A stretch of 64,000 nt of DNA from Micromonospora thermarum (GCF_012034245.1 NZ_JAATEO010000017.1:1-64000); one strand, 5' to 3'. Numbered from the stretch's first letter, positions 26,038 to 35,960 are shown. Notes: generated by a model not told the origin, from the sequence alone. A program made the numbers and translations.

Positions 26038-29000
26038 TCAGAGGGGTCCCGCCGCGCGGGGAGCGGCACCCGCCACCCGGGCCGCCACCGCGTCGGCGGA
26101 CCGGCGGTGGTCGGCGGCCTCGTCCGGGCGGCCCAGCGCGGCGGCCAGGGCCGCGAGGTGGTCGGCGACCGTGCCGAGGGTGAGGAGGCCGCTGCCGGCG
26201 CCGGCCAGTTCGCCGGCGGCGGGGCGCAGGTCGGCGTACGTCCGCCGCATCACGGCATGGTCGTCGAGGATGAGCGCGGCCCGGGCGGCGAGGCAGAGAC
26301 GCGCCTCGCGGAGCAGGTCGTGCGGCGACTCCGGCAGCGCGCGCAGCGCGTCGGCCGCGTCGGCGGGACGCCCGGCCGCGAGCAGCGTCACCGGGCGGAC
26401 CCACGGCTCGTGCGGTCCCCACGCGTACCCCTGCCACTCGTCCGCGTGCTCCCGCAGCGCGTCCAGCGCGGCGGTGACCGGGCCGGCCAGGCGCAGCGAC
26501 AGCAGCGCCAGGGGCAGCAGGCCCTCGTCCATACCGGACATGCCGGCCGACCGCGGGCCCGGTTCCGCGGCCCGGTACGCGGTCTCCGCCGCCGCCACGT
26601 CCCCGGTGACGGCGAGCCGCAGCGCGGCGTACCAGCGGGTGAACACGCCGACCAGCGGCAGGTCGTAACGGTCGGCGAGCCGGTCGGCGTCGGCGGCGTG
26701 GGCGTCGGCGGCGTCGAGGTCGGCCAGCGCGCACCGCGCCTGAAGCAGGATGAGGTGGCCCAGGACCTCGAACGTCACCAGCTCGTGCCGGCGGGACAGG
26801 TCGACCAGTTCCGCCCCGACGGCGGCCCGCTGCGGGGCCAGGCCGGTCCGGGTGAACGTGTGCATGAAGCGGGCGTTGAGGGCGTACGCCAGCAGCGACG
26901 GGTCCCCCAGGCGTCGGGCGACGGCCTCGGCGTCGTCGGCGGCGCGGCGCCCCCGGTCAGCGGTGGTGCCCCGCACCTCCAGGGCGAGCGTGCTCAGGAG
27001 GCGGCTGCGCTGCTCGGCCCGGTCGGCGGGCAGGGCGGCCAGGGTACGCCCGGCGGCCTCGACGATGCGCCGGGACAGGTGCTCGTCGTCGTTGCGGGTC
27101 CAGACCGCCGGGACCACGAAGGCGGTGAGCACCTGCGCGGTCAGCTCCGGGTCGCCCGTCTGCTCGGCGGCGGTGAGGGCGGCGGCGCGGTGCCGGCGCG
27201 CCTCGGCCAGATGTCCGGTGACGGCGAGCGCGCGACCCAGTCCCATCAACGACGGCAGCCGTCCGCCCGGGTCGTCGCCGCCGATCCGCTGCTGGGCGGC
27301 GAGCGCCTCCTGCCACCACCGCGCCGCCTGGTGCGGGCGTGACAGCCGTTCGGCGCGTTCGGCGGCGGCGGTGGCGTACCGGGCGGCGCGTGCGGCGGTG
27401 GCGCGGGTGCCGGCCCGGACGAAGTGGTGGGCGAGCGTGGTGACGTCGGCCGGGTGCAGGCGTTCGACGGCCTCCCCGGCGGCGGTGTGCCAGCGGGCGC
27501 GCCGCGGCGCGGACAGATCGCCGTACAGGGTGTCGCGCACCAGCACGTGCGTGAACCGCAACCGTCCCTCGGTGCCGTGTTCGGTCAGGAAGCCGGCGGC
27601 GACCGCGGCGTCGACCGCGTCCAGCACCACGGCCTCGTCCCCGGCCAGCGCCGTGAGGATCTCCGGATCCACGTCCCGGCCGAGGACGGAGGCCTGCGTC
27701 AGCACCGTTCGCGCGGCCTCGGGCAGTTGGGCCAGCCGGTGCCGGACGACGTCGCGGACGCCGGCCGGGACGGTGTCCAGCGCCGCCGGTCCCTCGGCGG
27801 CGAGCAACCGCGCCAGTTCGCGGACGTAGAAGGGGTTGCCGCCGGTGCGCCGGTGCAGCAGCCGAACGGTCGACGGGTCGAGGTCGGTCCGGGTCACGGC
27901 CCGGGCGAGGTCCCCGGTGGCCGGCTCGTCGAGGCCGTCGAGGTACACCCGGACGGGTTCGGTCCGGGCGAGCCGGGCCAGCGCGGCGGTCAGCCCCGGC
28001 CCGATCCCGGTGGCGCGGAAGACCCCGAGGACGAGCACGGGACCGGTGACCGGCTCCGGCTCGGTCAGCAGCGCGGCCAGCAGGTCGAGGGTGTCCTCGT
28101 CGGCCCGGTGCAGGTCGTCGAGGACCAGGAGGACCGGTCTCCGCGCGGCCGCCGCCGTCACGAGCGCCACGGCGGCACGATGTCGCCGGAACCGGGCCAG
28201 CGCCGGATCGTCGGCGTGCGACACGACCGTGGGGACGTCGGTCACCCCGGCCGCCAGCGCCTCGGTGACCTGGGTCCAGGGCCAGGCCGCCGGCGCGCCC
28301 TCGTACTCCGGGTTCCGGCCCCAGGCGGTCGCCCACCTGGCGTCTTCCAGCCGCCGGGTGAGTGCCTCGGCCAGTGTCGTCTTTCCCGCCCCGGCGCCGC
28401 CGGAGAGCAGCGCGATCGCCGGCCGGCGCCGGCGGACGACGTCCTCGGCCGCCTGCGCGAGCCGGGCCTGCTCCGCGTCCCGGCCCACGAAGGCGCTTGC
28501 CCGGCCGGCACCGGTCGGCCCGCCCGTCGGGATGCCATTGCCGGGGACGGCCGGGGTGTCCCGACCCGTCGCTTCCGCCCCCGGCACGGGGCGGTCCAGA
28601 CCGGGCGCCTGGGTCAGGATGTCGGTCTCCAACCGGCGCAGCCGGGGGCTCGGATCCAGGCCCAGCTCCGCCGCCAGGGTCTCGCGGGCCCGGCGCAGCG
28701 CGGCCAGCGCGTCCGCCTGCCGACCCGACCGGTACAGCGCGGTGGCCCACAACCGCCACGCGTCCTCGCGCAACGGACGGGCGCTGACGTGCTGTTCCAG
28801 CTCGACGGCCGCCTCGGCGGACCGCCCCAGCGCCAGCAGGGCCTCGCCGCGCCGTTCCGTCGCCAGCATCCGCAGCTCGTCCAGCCGGTTGATCTCGCCG
28901 CGCGCCCAGGGGGCGTCGGCGAACTCCGCGTACGCCGGCCCCCGCCACCAGGCCAGGGCCTCGGCCAGGAGGTCGGCCGCCGACGCCGGGTCGCCCTCGG

Positions 29001-29379
29001 CCAGCGACCGGCCGGACCCGGTGACGGCCGCCTCGAACCGCCACGCGTCCACCGCGTCGGCCGGCACGCGGAGCAGGTACCCCGGCGGCGCGGTCACCAG
29101 GAGCCGCGCCGGCTGCCGTGCCGGGCGCCCGGGCTCGAGCGCCCGGCGCAGGTCCGCGACGAAGGTGCGGATCGCGGCGACGGCGCCGTCCCCGGGTGTC
29201 TCCCACAGGTCGCCGACGAGCCGGTCGACCGGCACGACCCCGCCCCGGGCCACCAGCAGGCGAGCCAGCACCGCCCGCTGCCGCGGGCCCTTGAGGGGTA
29301 CGCGTCCCCGCCGGTCGACCACCTCCAGCGGCCCCAGCACCCGGAACGTCACCGCCGGTGCCCCTGCCAGCCCGGTCAT
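26038..29379 (-). CDS. AfsR/SARP-like BTAD regulator with AAA ATPase and TPR-like repeats
   Basis: This 1113-aa regulator starts with an OmpR-type winged helix (FRVLGPLEVVDRRGRVPLKG, about residues 8-95), followed by a bacterial transcriptional activation domain (about 100-245). Next comes an AAA/STAND ATPase: Walker A GGAGAGKTTLAEAL with K333, Walker B PVLLVLDDLHRADED, and a helical lid. The C-terminal half is a long array of helical TPR-like repeats. Such proteins integrate signals and activate secondary-metabolism or stress genes. ATG 29379 is taken, though GTG 29388 is in frame. The neighbouring divergent alpha/beta hydrolase is a possible target. Confidence 0.9.
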   Translation of the reverse strand: MTGLAGAPAVTFRVLGPLEVVDRRGRVPLKGPRQRAVLARLLVARGGVVPVDRLVGDLWETPGDGAVAAIRTFVADLRRALEPGRPARQPARLLVTAPPGYLLRVPADAVDAWRFEAAVTGSGRSLAEGDPASAADLLAEALAWWRGPAYAEFADAPWARGEINRLDELRMLATERRGEALLALGRSAEAAVELEQHVSARPLREDAWRLWATALYRSGRQADALAALRRARETLAAELGLDPSPRLRRLETDILTQAPGLDRPVPGAEATGRDTPAVPGNGIPTGGPTGAGRASAFVGRDAEQARLAQAAEDVVRRRRPAIALLSGGAGAGKTTLAEALTRRLEDARWATAWGRNPEYEGAPAAWPWTQVTEALAAGVTDVPTVVSHADDPALARFRRHRAAVALVTAAAARRPVLLVLDDLHRADEDTLDLLAALLTEPEPVTGPVLVLGVFRATGIGPGLTAALARLARTEPVRVYLDGLDEPATGDLARAVTRTDLDPSTVRLLHRRTGGNPFYVRELARLLAAEGPAALDTVPAGVRDVVRHRLAQLPEAARTVLTQASVLGRDVDPEILTALAGDEAVVLDAVDAAVAAGFLTEHGTEGRLRFTHVLVRDTLYGDLSAPRRARWHTAAGEAVERLHPADVTTLAHHFVRAGTRATAARAARYATAAAERAERLSRPHQAARWWQEALAAQQRIGGDDPGGRLPSLMGLGRALAVTGHLAEARRHRAAALTAAEQTGDPELTAQVLTAFVVPAVWTRNDDEHLSRRIVEAAGRTLAALPADRAEQRSRLLSTLALEVRGTTADRGRRAADDAEAVARRLGDPSLLAYALNARFMHTFTRTGLAPQRAAVGAELVDLSRRHELVTFEVLGHLILLQARCALADLDAADAHAADADRLADRYDLPLVGVFTRWYAALRLAVTGDVAAAETAYRAAEPGPRSAGMSGMDEGLLPLALLSLRLAGPVTAALDALREHADEWQGYAWGPHEPWVRPVTLLAAGRPADAADALRALPESPHDLLREARLCLAARAALILDDHAVMRRTYADLRPAAGELAGAGSGLLTLGTVADHLAALAAALGRPDEAADHRRSADAVAARVAGAAPRAAGPL

Positions 29380-29539
29380 GGCACCCACCCTAGAAGGTGT
29401 CCCGGCGTCGATCGGGTGCGCCTCCGCTGGTCACGGCACTCATCCGACGCTCATCGGCTGCTCATCGCCCCGAGGGAGTGTCGATCCCGGCCGGCACCGC
29501 GCCGGTCCTCCCACACGACCCAGCAGAGAGGTGTCCCCG

Positions 29540-30418
29540 GTGAACCCGAGGATCGAAGGTTTCGACCACCAGCGCGTCCCGGTCGGCGACGGCGTGACGC
29601 TCCACGCGGCGGTCGGCGGCTCCGGCAGCCCCGTCGTCCTGCTGCACGGCTTTCCCCAGACCCACCTCATGTGGCGGCACGTGGCCGCCGACCTCGCCGC
29701 CGACCACACCGTGATCTGCCCCGACCTGCGGGGGTACGGCGCCAGCGACAAGCCCGCGGCGACCGACCAGTCGGTCTACTCGAAGCGCACGATGGCCGCG
29801 GACGTCGTCGCCCTCGCCCGCGCGCTGGGCCACGAGCGGTTCGCCCTGGCCGGCCACGACCGGGGAGCCCTGGTCGCCGTCCGCGCCGGTCTCGACCATC
29901 CCGACGTGGTCACCCACCTCGCCGCGCTGGACGTCCTCCCCACGCTCGACATGTGGGAGGTCATGCGCGGCACCTCCGCCGCCGTCGGCTTCCACCTCTA
30001 CCTGATGGCGCAGCCGCCCGGCCTGCCCGAGCGGCTGATCGGGGCCAGCCCCGACGCCTTCTTCGGCCACTTCCTCGACATCTGGACGCGTGACCCGGAC
30101 GCCATCCCCGCCGACGTGCGGGACGCGTACCTGGCGGCCTCCCGGGAGGCGGTACCGTCCATCGTCGCCGACTACCGCGCGTCCGCCGGCATCGACGTCG
30201 AACACGACGCCGCCGACCGCGCCGCCGGCACCCGCCTGCGGATGCCGGTGACGGTCCTCCAGCAGGACTGGGGGGCCGCCCTCGGCTTCGACGCCGCCGC
30301 CCTCTGGCGCGCGTGGGCGCCCGACCTGCGGCACACGACCGTCTCCTGCGGTCACTTCATGACGGAGGAGGCGCCCGCCGAGGTCGTCAAGGCGCTCCGT
30401 GAGCTGTTGGACCGGTAG
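29540..30418 (+). CDS. Alpha/beta hydrolase, haloacetate dehalogenase / epoxide hydrolase type
   Basis: The 292-aa protein has the oxyanion motif HGFPQTHLMW, an Asp nucleophile (AGHDRGA, D107) and a catalytic His in CGHFMTEEAP (H272). An Asp nucleophile with HGFPQT is typical of fluoroacetate dehalogenases and soluble epoxide hydrolases. The cap region reads FHLYLMAQPPGLPERLI, where dehalogenases usually have His-Trp, so defluorination is uncertain. GTG 29540 gives the normal family N terminus. It is divergent from the BTAD regulator and followed by a terminator. Confidence 0.85.
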   Translation: MNPRIEGFDHQRVPVGDGVTLHAAVGGSGSPVVLLHGFPQTHLMWRHVAADLAADHTVICPDLRGYGASDKPAATDQSVYSKRTMAADVVALARALGHERFALAGHDRGALVAVRAGLDHPDVVTHLAALDVLPTLDMWEVMRGTSAAVGFHLYLMAQPPGLPERLIGASPDAFFGHFLDIWTRDPDAIPADVRDAYLAASREAVPSIVADYRASAGIDVEHDAADRAAGTRLRMPVTVLQQDWGAALGFDAAALWRAWAPDLRHTTVSCGHFMTEEAPAEVVKALRELLDR

Positions 30419-30423
30419 CGGGT

Positions 30424-30456
30424 GACCCCGGGCGGGGAGCACCGCCGCCCGGGGTC
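30424..30456. terminator. Hairpin terminator after alpha/beta hydrolase
   Basis: GACCCCGGGCG pairs with CGCCCGGGGTC across an 11-nt loop, 5 nt after the stop codon. Confidence 0.65.
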
Positions 30457-30590
30457 CGGCGTCTCGGCGCCGGCCGTCGCCGTGACGATCCGGTGACGGT
30501 CGGCGGTCGACGCTGGGACGGGCCCGCCGCTGTCCGGGCGGCGGTCGGCGCCGGCTCCGGCCGGCGTGCCGCGAGACTCGGAGGTGCGGC

Positions 30591-31739
30591 ATGAGAAGAC
30601 GAAACGTTGTCGCCGGGGTCGTCCTCACCGTCTGCGTCGGCGTCGCCGGCGCGCCTACCGCGCCCGCCGCGGCGATGGCGGGCGCCGCCGGTCCAGCCGG
30701 GGCGACCGCCGGCGCGCCGACAGCCGCCACCGGGTGGCGCGGGGTCGACCTCACCCGCCCGGAGGTCGTCGCCACCGGGCTCGAGGTGCCGTGGGGGCTG
30801 GCCTTCCTGCCCGACGGCAGCGCACTGGTCGCCGAGCGGAACAGCGGGCGGGTCCTGCGGGTCCGCCGAGGATCCGCTCCGCAGCAGGTCGCGCGGATCG
30901 CCGGGGTCTCCGCCGTCGGCGAGTCGGGGCTGCTCGGCCTGGCCGTCTCGCCGCGCTACCGCAGCGACGGCTACGTGTACGCCTTCTTCACCTCGGCGGT
31001 CGACAACCGGATCGTCCGCTTCCGGCTCACCGCGCCGCAGGTGCAGCAGCCGATCCTCACCGGGCTGGCGCGGGCGAGCGTCCACAACGGTGGGCGGATC
31101 GCCTTCGGTCCCGACGGGCTGCTCTACGCGGGTGTGGGCGACGCCGGCGTGGCGGCCTCCGCCCAGGATCCGCGCAGCCGGAACGGGAAGATCCTCCGGT
31201 TGCGTCCGGACGGCGGTGTGCCGGGCTCCAACCCGATCGCCGGGTCCCTGGTGTACAGCCTCGGGCATCGCAACGTGCAGGGCCTGGCCTGGGACTGGCG
31301 GGGCCGGCTCTACGCGACCGAGTTCGGGGCGAGCACCTGGGACGAGGTCAACCGCATCGTGCCGGGCGGTAACTACGGCTGGCCGGTGGTCGAAGGGGTG
31401 GCCGGCGACCCGCGCTTCCGCGACCCGGTCGTGACGTGGCGGCCCGCCGAGGCGTCGCCCAGCGGCGCGGCGATCGTGGGCGGAAACGTGCTCTACGTCG
31501 CGGCCCTGCGCGGCGCCCGGCTGTGGGTCGTACCGCTGGACTGGACCGGCGGTGCCGGCACCCCCACCGCGCATCTCGTCGGCGTCTACGGCCGGCTCCG
31601 CACGGTCGTGCGGGCGCCGGACGGCTCGCTCTGGGTCACCACCAGCAACCGGGACGGCCGGGGCACCCCGGCCGCGGACGACGATCGGATCGTGCGGTTC
31701 CCGCCGGCGTGGGGATGGTGGTTCCCGCGCGCCGACTGA
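30591..31739 (+). CDS. Secreted PQQ-type sugar dehydrogenase family protein
   Basis: This 382-aa protein has a signal peptide and a six-bladed propeller of the soluble glucose/sorbosone dehydrogenase family (LEVPWGLAFLPDGSALVAER, GLLGLAVSPRY, HNGGRIAFGPDGLLYAGVGD, LGHRNVQGLAWD, EVNRIVPGGNYGWP). The conserved HNGG and GHRN histidine/arginine positions match PQQ-site residues in Aldose sugar dehydrogenases. No PQQ biosynthesis genes are nearby, so cofactor supply is unclear. Start ATG 30591 follows GGAGGTG. It stands alone. Confidence 0.85.
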   Translation: MRRRNVVAGVVLTVCVGVAGAPTAPAAAMAGAAGPAGATAGAPTAATGWRGVDLTRPEVVATGLEVPWGLAFLPDGSALVAERNSGRVLRVRRGSAPQQVARIAGVSAVGESGLLGLAVSPRYRSDGYVYAFFTSAVDNRIVRFRLTAPQVQQPILTGLARASVHNGGRIAFGPDGLLYAGVGDAGVAASAQDPRSRNGKILRLRPDGGVPGSNPIAGSLVYSLGHRNVQGLAWDWRGRLYATEFGASTWDEVNRIVPGGNYGWPVVEGVAGDPRFRDPVVTWRPAEASPSGAAIVGGNVLYVAALRGARLWVVPLDWTGGAGTPTAHLVGVYGRLRTVVRAPDGSLWVTTSNRDGRGTPAADDDRIVRFPPAWGWWFPRAD

Positions 31740-31805
31740 CCCGTAGCGGTCGCCCATGGAACGGCGCGTCCGCTGGGCGGGGCGGGAAATGGTTAGGCTG
31801 CGCGC

Positions 31806-33365
31806 ATGGCAGACGATGGCCCGCGGGTCGGACACGCCGGGGTGGCGTCGCCATCGCTGGACGAGCCGATCGTGGCGGCCGTCCGGCAGGTGCTGGCGGC
31901 GATCCCCACCGGGTGCACGTGGCTGCTGCCGTTGACGGGCTCCGACGGCCAGGTCGTCGACTTCCGGATAGCGGCGACCAGTGACAAGGTGCGCGACGTC
32001 TACGGCCGGGGGACCGGCCGGGTGGGGTCGCTGCTCAGCGAGCTGTATCCCACGATGGTCGGCGGGCCGCTGTGGAAGGCGTACCTCCAGGTGCTGGCCA
32101 CCGGTGCGCCGGACCGCCTGCCCGGCTTCCAGTACGAGGGCCGGCAAGCCGGCGTGGTCGCCGACTCGGTGTTCGACGTGAGTGTGCACCGGGTCCTGGG
32201 TGGGCTGCTCGTGTGGTGGCAGCGGCTGGACGAGTCCCAGCGCCGGCTGGAGCGTACGGAGCTCCTGGGCAGTCTGGGCTGGGCCGAGTACGACCTGGTG
32301 ACGGGCCTCAGCGAGTGGTCACCGGGCATGTACCGGATCTTCGACCGGGACCCGGCTCTGGGGCCGATGTCCCGGGCCGAGCAGTCGGCAGCCGTCGTCG
32401 TCGAGGACGTGGGGCTGCCCGAGGCGGCCTGGCAGACGCTGGACAGCGGCGCGGCCTCGGACGTCACCGTCCGCTTCCACGCCGGCAGCACGGTGAAGCA
32501 CCTGCGGATCCTGGCCGACGTGGCGCGCGACGCCGACGGCGCCCCGGTGAAGATCTACGCCGTCGTGCAGGACGTGACGGCCCGGGTGGACTCGCAGACC
32601 GCCATCGAGCGGCTCAGCGACCAGTTGCGCAGCCGGGAGATGACCGCGTTGGCGGAGCATCGCCTCGCCGGGCAGCTGCAGAATCTCATCCAACCGGTGC
32701 CGCGCGAGCCGTTCCCGCTCGCCGGGCTCGAGGTGCTCGTCGGTTACCTGCCGGCAGAGAGCGCCGTGCGGGTGGGTGGCGACTGGTACCACGCGCAGAC
32801 CCTGCCCGACGGGCTGGTGGCGCTGGCGGTGGGCGACGTCGCCGGTCACGGCCTGGAGGCGGCCAGCGGCATGGCCCACCTGCGGTACGCGCTGGTGGCC
32901 TGGTTGTCGATCGGCATCCGCGATCCCGGGGTGCTGCTCGGTCACATGAACCGGCTCTGCGGTCAGCTGGCCGTCACCGGCACCGCCGTGGTCGCCCTGT
33001 ACGCCCCGGCGAGCCGGACGCTGTCCTGGGCGCGGGCGGGCCACATGGCTCCGCTGCTGTCCCGGGCCGGAGCCGCGAGCGAACTGGACCGGCCGGCCGG
33101 GCTGCTGCTCGGGGCGGACGCGGATGCCGCCTACCCGGCGGCGACCGTCCGGTTGCGCGGTGACGACCTGCTGCTGTTCTACACCGACGGGCTCGTCGAG
33201 CGCCGGGTGGGCGACAATCCGGATCTGCTGGCCCCGGTGCTGCGGGAGCTGTCGGCCGTGTCCCGGGAGCCGGGTCCGCAGACCCTGCCCCGGCTGCGCG
33301 AGGTGCTGCACCGGCCCAGCCCCGACGACGACACCTGCACGCTGGCCGTCCGCGTGCTGTCCTGA
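31806..33365 (+). CDS. PAS-like sensor with SpoIIE/RsbU-type PP2C phosphatase domain
   Basis: The 519-aa protein has two PAS-like sensory regions (about residues 20-130 and 150-265) and a C-terminal PP2C phosphatase of the RsbU/SpoIIE group from about 290. Metal-binding aspartates are visible in GGDWYHAQTLPDG, ALAVGDVAGHGLEAASGMA and LLLFYTDGLVERR. The usual role is to dephosphorylate a STAS anti-anti-sigma factor and thereby free a sigma factor. The convergent pair 33372-34132 (HATPase and STAS) supplies exactly those partners, so this is a partner-switching module. Confidence 0.9.
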   Translation: MADDGPRVGHAGVASPSLDEPIVAAVRQVLAAIPTGCTWLLPLTGSDGQVVDFRIAATSDKVRDVYGRGTGRVGSLLSELYPTMVGGPLWKAYLQVLATGAPDRLPGFQYEGRQAGVVADSVFDVSVHRVLGGLLVWWQRLDESQRRLERTELLGSLGWAEYDLVTGLSEWSPGMYRIFDRDPALGPMSRAEQSAAVVVEDVGLPEAAWQTLDSGAASDVTVRFHAGSTVKHLRILADVARDADGAPVKIYAVVQDVTARVDSQTAIERLSDQLRSREMTALAEHRLAGQLQNLIQPVPREPFPLAGLEVLVGYLPAESAVRVGGDWYHAQTLPDGLVALAVGDVAGHGLEAASGMAHLRYALVAWLSIGIRDPGVLLGHMNRLCGQLAVTGTAVVALYAPASRTLSWARAGHMAPLLSRAGAASELDRPAGLLLGADADAAYPAATVRLRGDDLLLFYTDGLVERRVGDNPDLLAPVLRELSAVSREPGPQTLPRLREVLHRPSPDDDTCTLAVRVLS

Positions 33366-33371
33366 CGGTCG

Positions 33372-33800
33372 TCACCGGTGGAACCGGACGCGTACCACCG
33401 TCCCCTGCGGACTGGCCGAGACGGTCACCTCGTCGCAGATGCGGGCGACGATCGCCAGGCCCCGCCCGCGGATGGCGTCGGCCGCCGGCATCTCCCCGGC
33501 GACGCTCCGCAGGCCGCCCTGGTCCACGATGTCGCAGATCACGTCGTCCGCCGCCGTCCACACCCGTACCAGGCCGCCACCCTCGGTGTGCTGCAACGTG
33601 TTCGTCGCCAGTTCGCTGACCGCCAGGCCGAGCAGGTCGACCCGGGCGGGGGAGAGGCCGCCGGCGAGCGCCCGGGCGCAGACGAACGCGCGTACGGCCG
33701 CCAGGTCCTCCGCCCGGGCGTACGACATCGACTCGACCGGGGCCGAGGGCGCGGCGAGGTGGTGGCACGAGGCGTCCGGCGCCGCTCGACCGTCGGTCAC
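33372..33800 (-). CDS. RsbW-like anti-sigma serine kinase (HATPase_c)
   Basis: The 142-aa protein is a small GHKL ATPase: LGLAVSELATNTLQHTEGGG (N box) and AIRGRGLAIVARICDE (G box). These proteins bind a sigma factor and phosphorylate their STAS antagonist. GTG 33800 overlaps the stop of the STAS gene (GTGA), so the two are co-translated. It converges on the PP2C gene with 6 nt between. No sigma factor is adjacent, so the target sigma is unknown. Confidence 0.88.
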   Translation of the reverse strand: MTDGRAAPDASCHHLAAPSAPVESMSYARAEDLAAVRAFVCARALAGGLSPARVDLLGLAVSELATNTLQHTEGGGLVRVWTAADDVICDIVDQGGLRSVAGEMPAADAIRGRGLAIVARICDEVTVSASPQGTVVRVRFHR

Positions 33801-34132
33801 CGCTGCTCCGAACCGTGGTCGTCCGCCGGTTGGCGCAGCAGCTCGCCCACGCCGGTCACGTCCAGGACGCGCGCGACGCCGCCGACGGCGTTGACCACGT
33901 ACAGCCGGCCGCCGGCGGCGAGAGCCGCGTGGTGTGCGGTGACCAGGCCGTGCACTCCGCTGGAGTCGAGGAAGTTCACGCCGCCCACGTCGACCACCAC
34001 GACGGTGCCGCCGGCCACCGCCGTCAGCAGCACGGACGTCAGCCGCTCGCGGACGGCGAGGTCGCACTCGCCGGACAACCACACCGTGACACGCCCGGCG
34101 TCGCTGGACGTCGTCGCCTCGAAACGCGCCAT
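33797..34132 (-). CDS. STAS-domain anti-anti-sigma factor
   Basis: This 111-aa protein is a single STAS domain: VWLSGECDLAVRERL, VVVVDVGGVNFLDSSGVHGL with the phosphorylatable Ser (S57/S58) in DSSG, and a C-terminal helix. It would be the switch between the HATPase kinase and the PP2C phosphatase next door. ATG 34132 gives a clean domain start after GGGAGGG; a longer start at 34231 adds only low-complexity residues. Confidence 0.87.
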   Translation of the reverse strand: MARFEATTSSDAGRVTVWLSGECDLAVRERLTSVLLTAVAGGTVVVVDVGGVNFLDSSGVHGLVTAHHAALAAGGRLYVVNAVGGVARVLDVTGVGELLRQPADDHGSEQR

Positions 34133-34273
34133 GCGGCAGCTCGCCCTCCCCTGAACGGAACCATGGCCGTTCGGGGACATGATGTCACTCGTCGGCGTGC
34201 CGCTCCGGCCCGCGCGGTCGCTCGTCGTCAACTGTCCGCTTCGCGACTCCCCGCGACCGCGGGTGGTGCGACG

Positions 34274-34303
34274 GATCGGGCCTTCCGGGCGGAAGGCCCG
34301 ATC
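34274..34303. terminator. Perfect hairpin terminator of the GH16 gene
   Basis: A 13-bp perfect stem (GATCGGGCCTTCC and complement) with a 4-nt loop lies 10 nt beyond the GH16 stop on the minus strand. Confidence 0.8.
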
Positions 34304-34312
34304 ACGGGCGGG

Positions 34313-35560
34313 TCAGGCGCGGGACCACTTCTGGTTCGCGCCGCCGGTGCAGTCCCACAGCTGGAGCCTGCCGCCGTTGGTGCTCACCCAGTCCCGGACG
34401 TCCACGCATCGGTTGGCGTTGAGATTGACGAGGTCGCCCGCGGCGTTGAGGGTGAACCGCTGCGCCGGATTGCCGTTGCAGCTGACCAGGTTGACCTCGG
34501 TGCCGTTCGCCGTGCCGGCCCACGCCGGGTCCATGCACTTGCCCATGGCCCGCACCGTGCCGTCGGAGGCGAACGTCCACGCCTGCGCGGCGGTGGTGTT
34601 GCAGTCCCAGATCTGCAGCTTGGCACCCTCGACCGGGTTGGCGCCGGGGATGTCGATGCAGCGACCGCTGTGCTGGCCGCGGATCCGCGTCGTGGTGCCG
34701 CCGCCCGAGGTGTAGCCCGAGACGCGCACGTAGTCGACGAGCATCTGCTGCGGGAACAGGGTCGAGGCGTCCGGGTAGCCGGGCCAGTTCCCGCCGACCG
34801 CCACGTTCAGGATCATGAAGAACGGGTGGTCGAACACCCACCGGTTCCCACCGAGCCGGCCCGGGTCGACGCGGTGGTACTCGACGCCGTCCAGGTACCA
34901 GATGATGGAGTTCGGCTCCCAGTCCACGCGGTAGGTGTGGAACGCGTCGGCGAGCGGCTGGCCGAGGGTGCGGCTGCCGGTGATGCCGCCTCCGCCGGAG
35001 TAGCCGGGGCCGTGGATGGTGCCGTAGACCGTGTTCGGCTCCCGGCCGATGTTCTCCATGATGTCGATCTCGCCGGCGGCCGGCCAGCCGACGCTGCCCA
35101 TGTCGTTGCCGAGCATCCAGAACGCGGGCCAGATGCCCTGCCCGCGTGGGATCTTGATGCGTGCCTCGAAGCGGCCGTACGCCTGGGTGAACGTCGCGGC
35201 GGTGAGCAGCCGGGCCGAGGTGTACTCGCACCGGCCGTAGTGGCACTGGTAGTTGGCCGGGTTCTCGCGGCGTGCCGTGATGACGAGGTTGCCCTGGCCG
35301 TCGTGCACCGCGTTGCTGGTGCTGTTGGTGTAGTACTGCCGCTCGTTGTTGCCCCAGCCGTGACCGCCGATGTCGAACCTCCATCGGCTCTGGTCGACCG
35401 GCGTGCCGGCGGGGGCGTTGAACTCGTCCTGCCAGGTGATCCCGCCGATGGCGGCCTGGGCCGGGCCGGCGGGGGCGGGCAGGACGAGGGACGCGGCGAG
35501 TGTGACGGCAGCGACGGCGGCGACGAGCAGTCGGCGCCGGAGGGGACGGGCTCTGCGCAT
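34313..35560 (-). CDS. Secreted GH16 beta-1,3-glucanase (laminarinase) with ricin-type lectin domain
   Basis: The 415-aa product has a signal peptide with arginine-rich start ([19 protein letters not shown]) and a GH16 domain at about residues 40-275. The catalytic motif is [10 protein letters not shown] with E164, D166 and E169. WQDEFN near the start and [18 protein letters not shown] near the end are typical of bacterial laminarinases. A ricin B-type beta-trefoil (QAW, QRF, QKW) occupies residues about 285-415. It should hydrolyse beta-1,3-glucan of fungal walls. The same GAGAGCGCTCTC core as the GH64 gene lies upstream at 35643. Confidence 0.93.
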   Translation of the reverse strand: MRRARPLRRRLLVAAVAAVTLAASLVLPAPAGPAQAAIGGITWQDEFNAPAGTPVDQSRWRFDIGGHGWGNNERQYYTNSTSNAVHDGQGNLVITARRENPANYQCHYGRCEYTSARLLTAATFTQAYGRFEARIKIPRGQGIWPAFWMLGNDMGSVGWPAAGEIDIMENIGREPNTVYGTIHGPGYSGGGGITGSRTLGQPLADAFHTYRVDWEPNSIIWYLDGVEYHRVDPGRLGGNRWVFDHPFFMILNVAVGGNWPGYPDASTLFPQQMLVDYVRVSGYTSGGGTTTRIRGQHSGRCIDIPGANPVEGAKLQIWDCNTTAAQAWTFASDGTVRAMGKCMDPAWAGTANGTEVNLVSCNGNPAQRFTLNAAGDLVNLNANRCVDVRDWVSTNGGRLQLWDCTGGANQKWSRA

Positions 35561-35642
35561 GGGGATCTCCGTGGTCGGTGGTGGACGTCGGTGTGTGCAC
35601 GGGCCTCCGCCGCGGCGCGCCGTCACCGTGGAGAGGTGCCAC

Positions 35643-35654
35643 GAGAGCGCTCTC
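35643..35654. promoter_or_regulatory. GAGAGCGCTCTC palindrome upstream of GH16 glucanase
   Basis: This perfect 12-bp dyad lies 83 nt before the GH16 start. It is identical to the core of the 22-bp palindrome before the GH64 glucanase, so both are probably sites of one LacI-family repressor. Confidence 0.75.
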
Positions 35655-35829
35655 TCGAACGAAGTGTGTCGATGCACGAAACATCTGTCAAGACTGTTAC
35701 CAATGCGCTCCCGGCCGACGCCGGGAAATGCCGGAGGCATGGCCGGTGCCGCCGGGGGTACGCGTCGAGCGGCCGGACCGCGCCACCTGGCCGGAAGGTC
35801 GGCACCCGTCACGGAAGGGGTGGACCACG

Positions 35830-35952
35830 ATGAAGGTCCGCAGCTCGCTGCGCGCGTTGACGAGGAAGATGAACTCGATCGTGGTGCGCCGCCGCGGCCG
35901 GGTCTACGTCATCAACAAGGCCGATCCGCGGCAGAAGGCCCGACAGGGTTGA
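35830..35952 (+). CDS. rpmJ: Ribosomal protein bL36, zinc-independent paralogue
   Basis: The 40-aa product [13 protein letters not shown]... continues with [17 protein letters not shown] and KARQG, the pattern of the alternative bL36. The usual zinc-ribbon Cys/His residues are all missing, so it is the C-minus form that many actinobacteria make when zinc is short. Such paralogues normally sit with other C-minus ribosomal genes under Zur; this one is alone, and I do not see an obvious Zur box. ATG 35830 is the only sensible start. Confidence 0.9.
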   Translation: MKVRSSLRALTRKMNSIVVRRRGRVYVINKADPRQKARQG

Positions 35953-35960
35953 GTCCCGCC

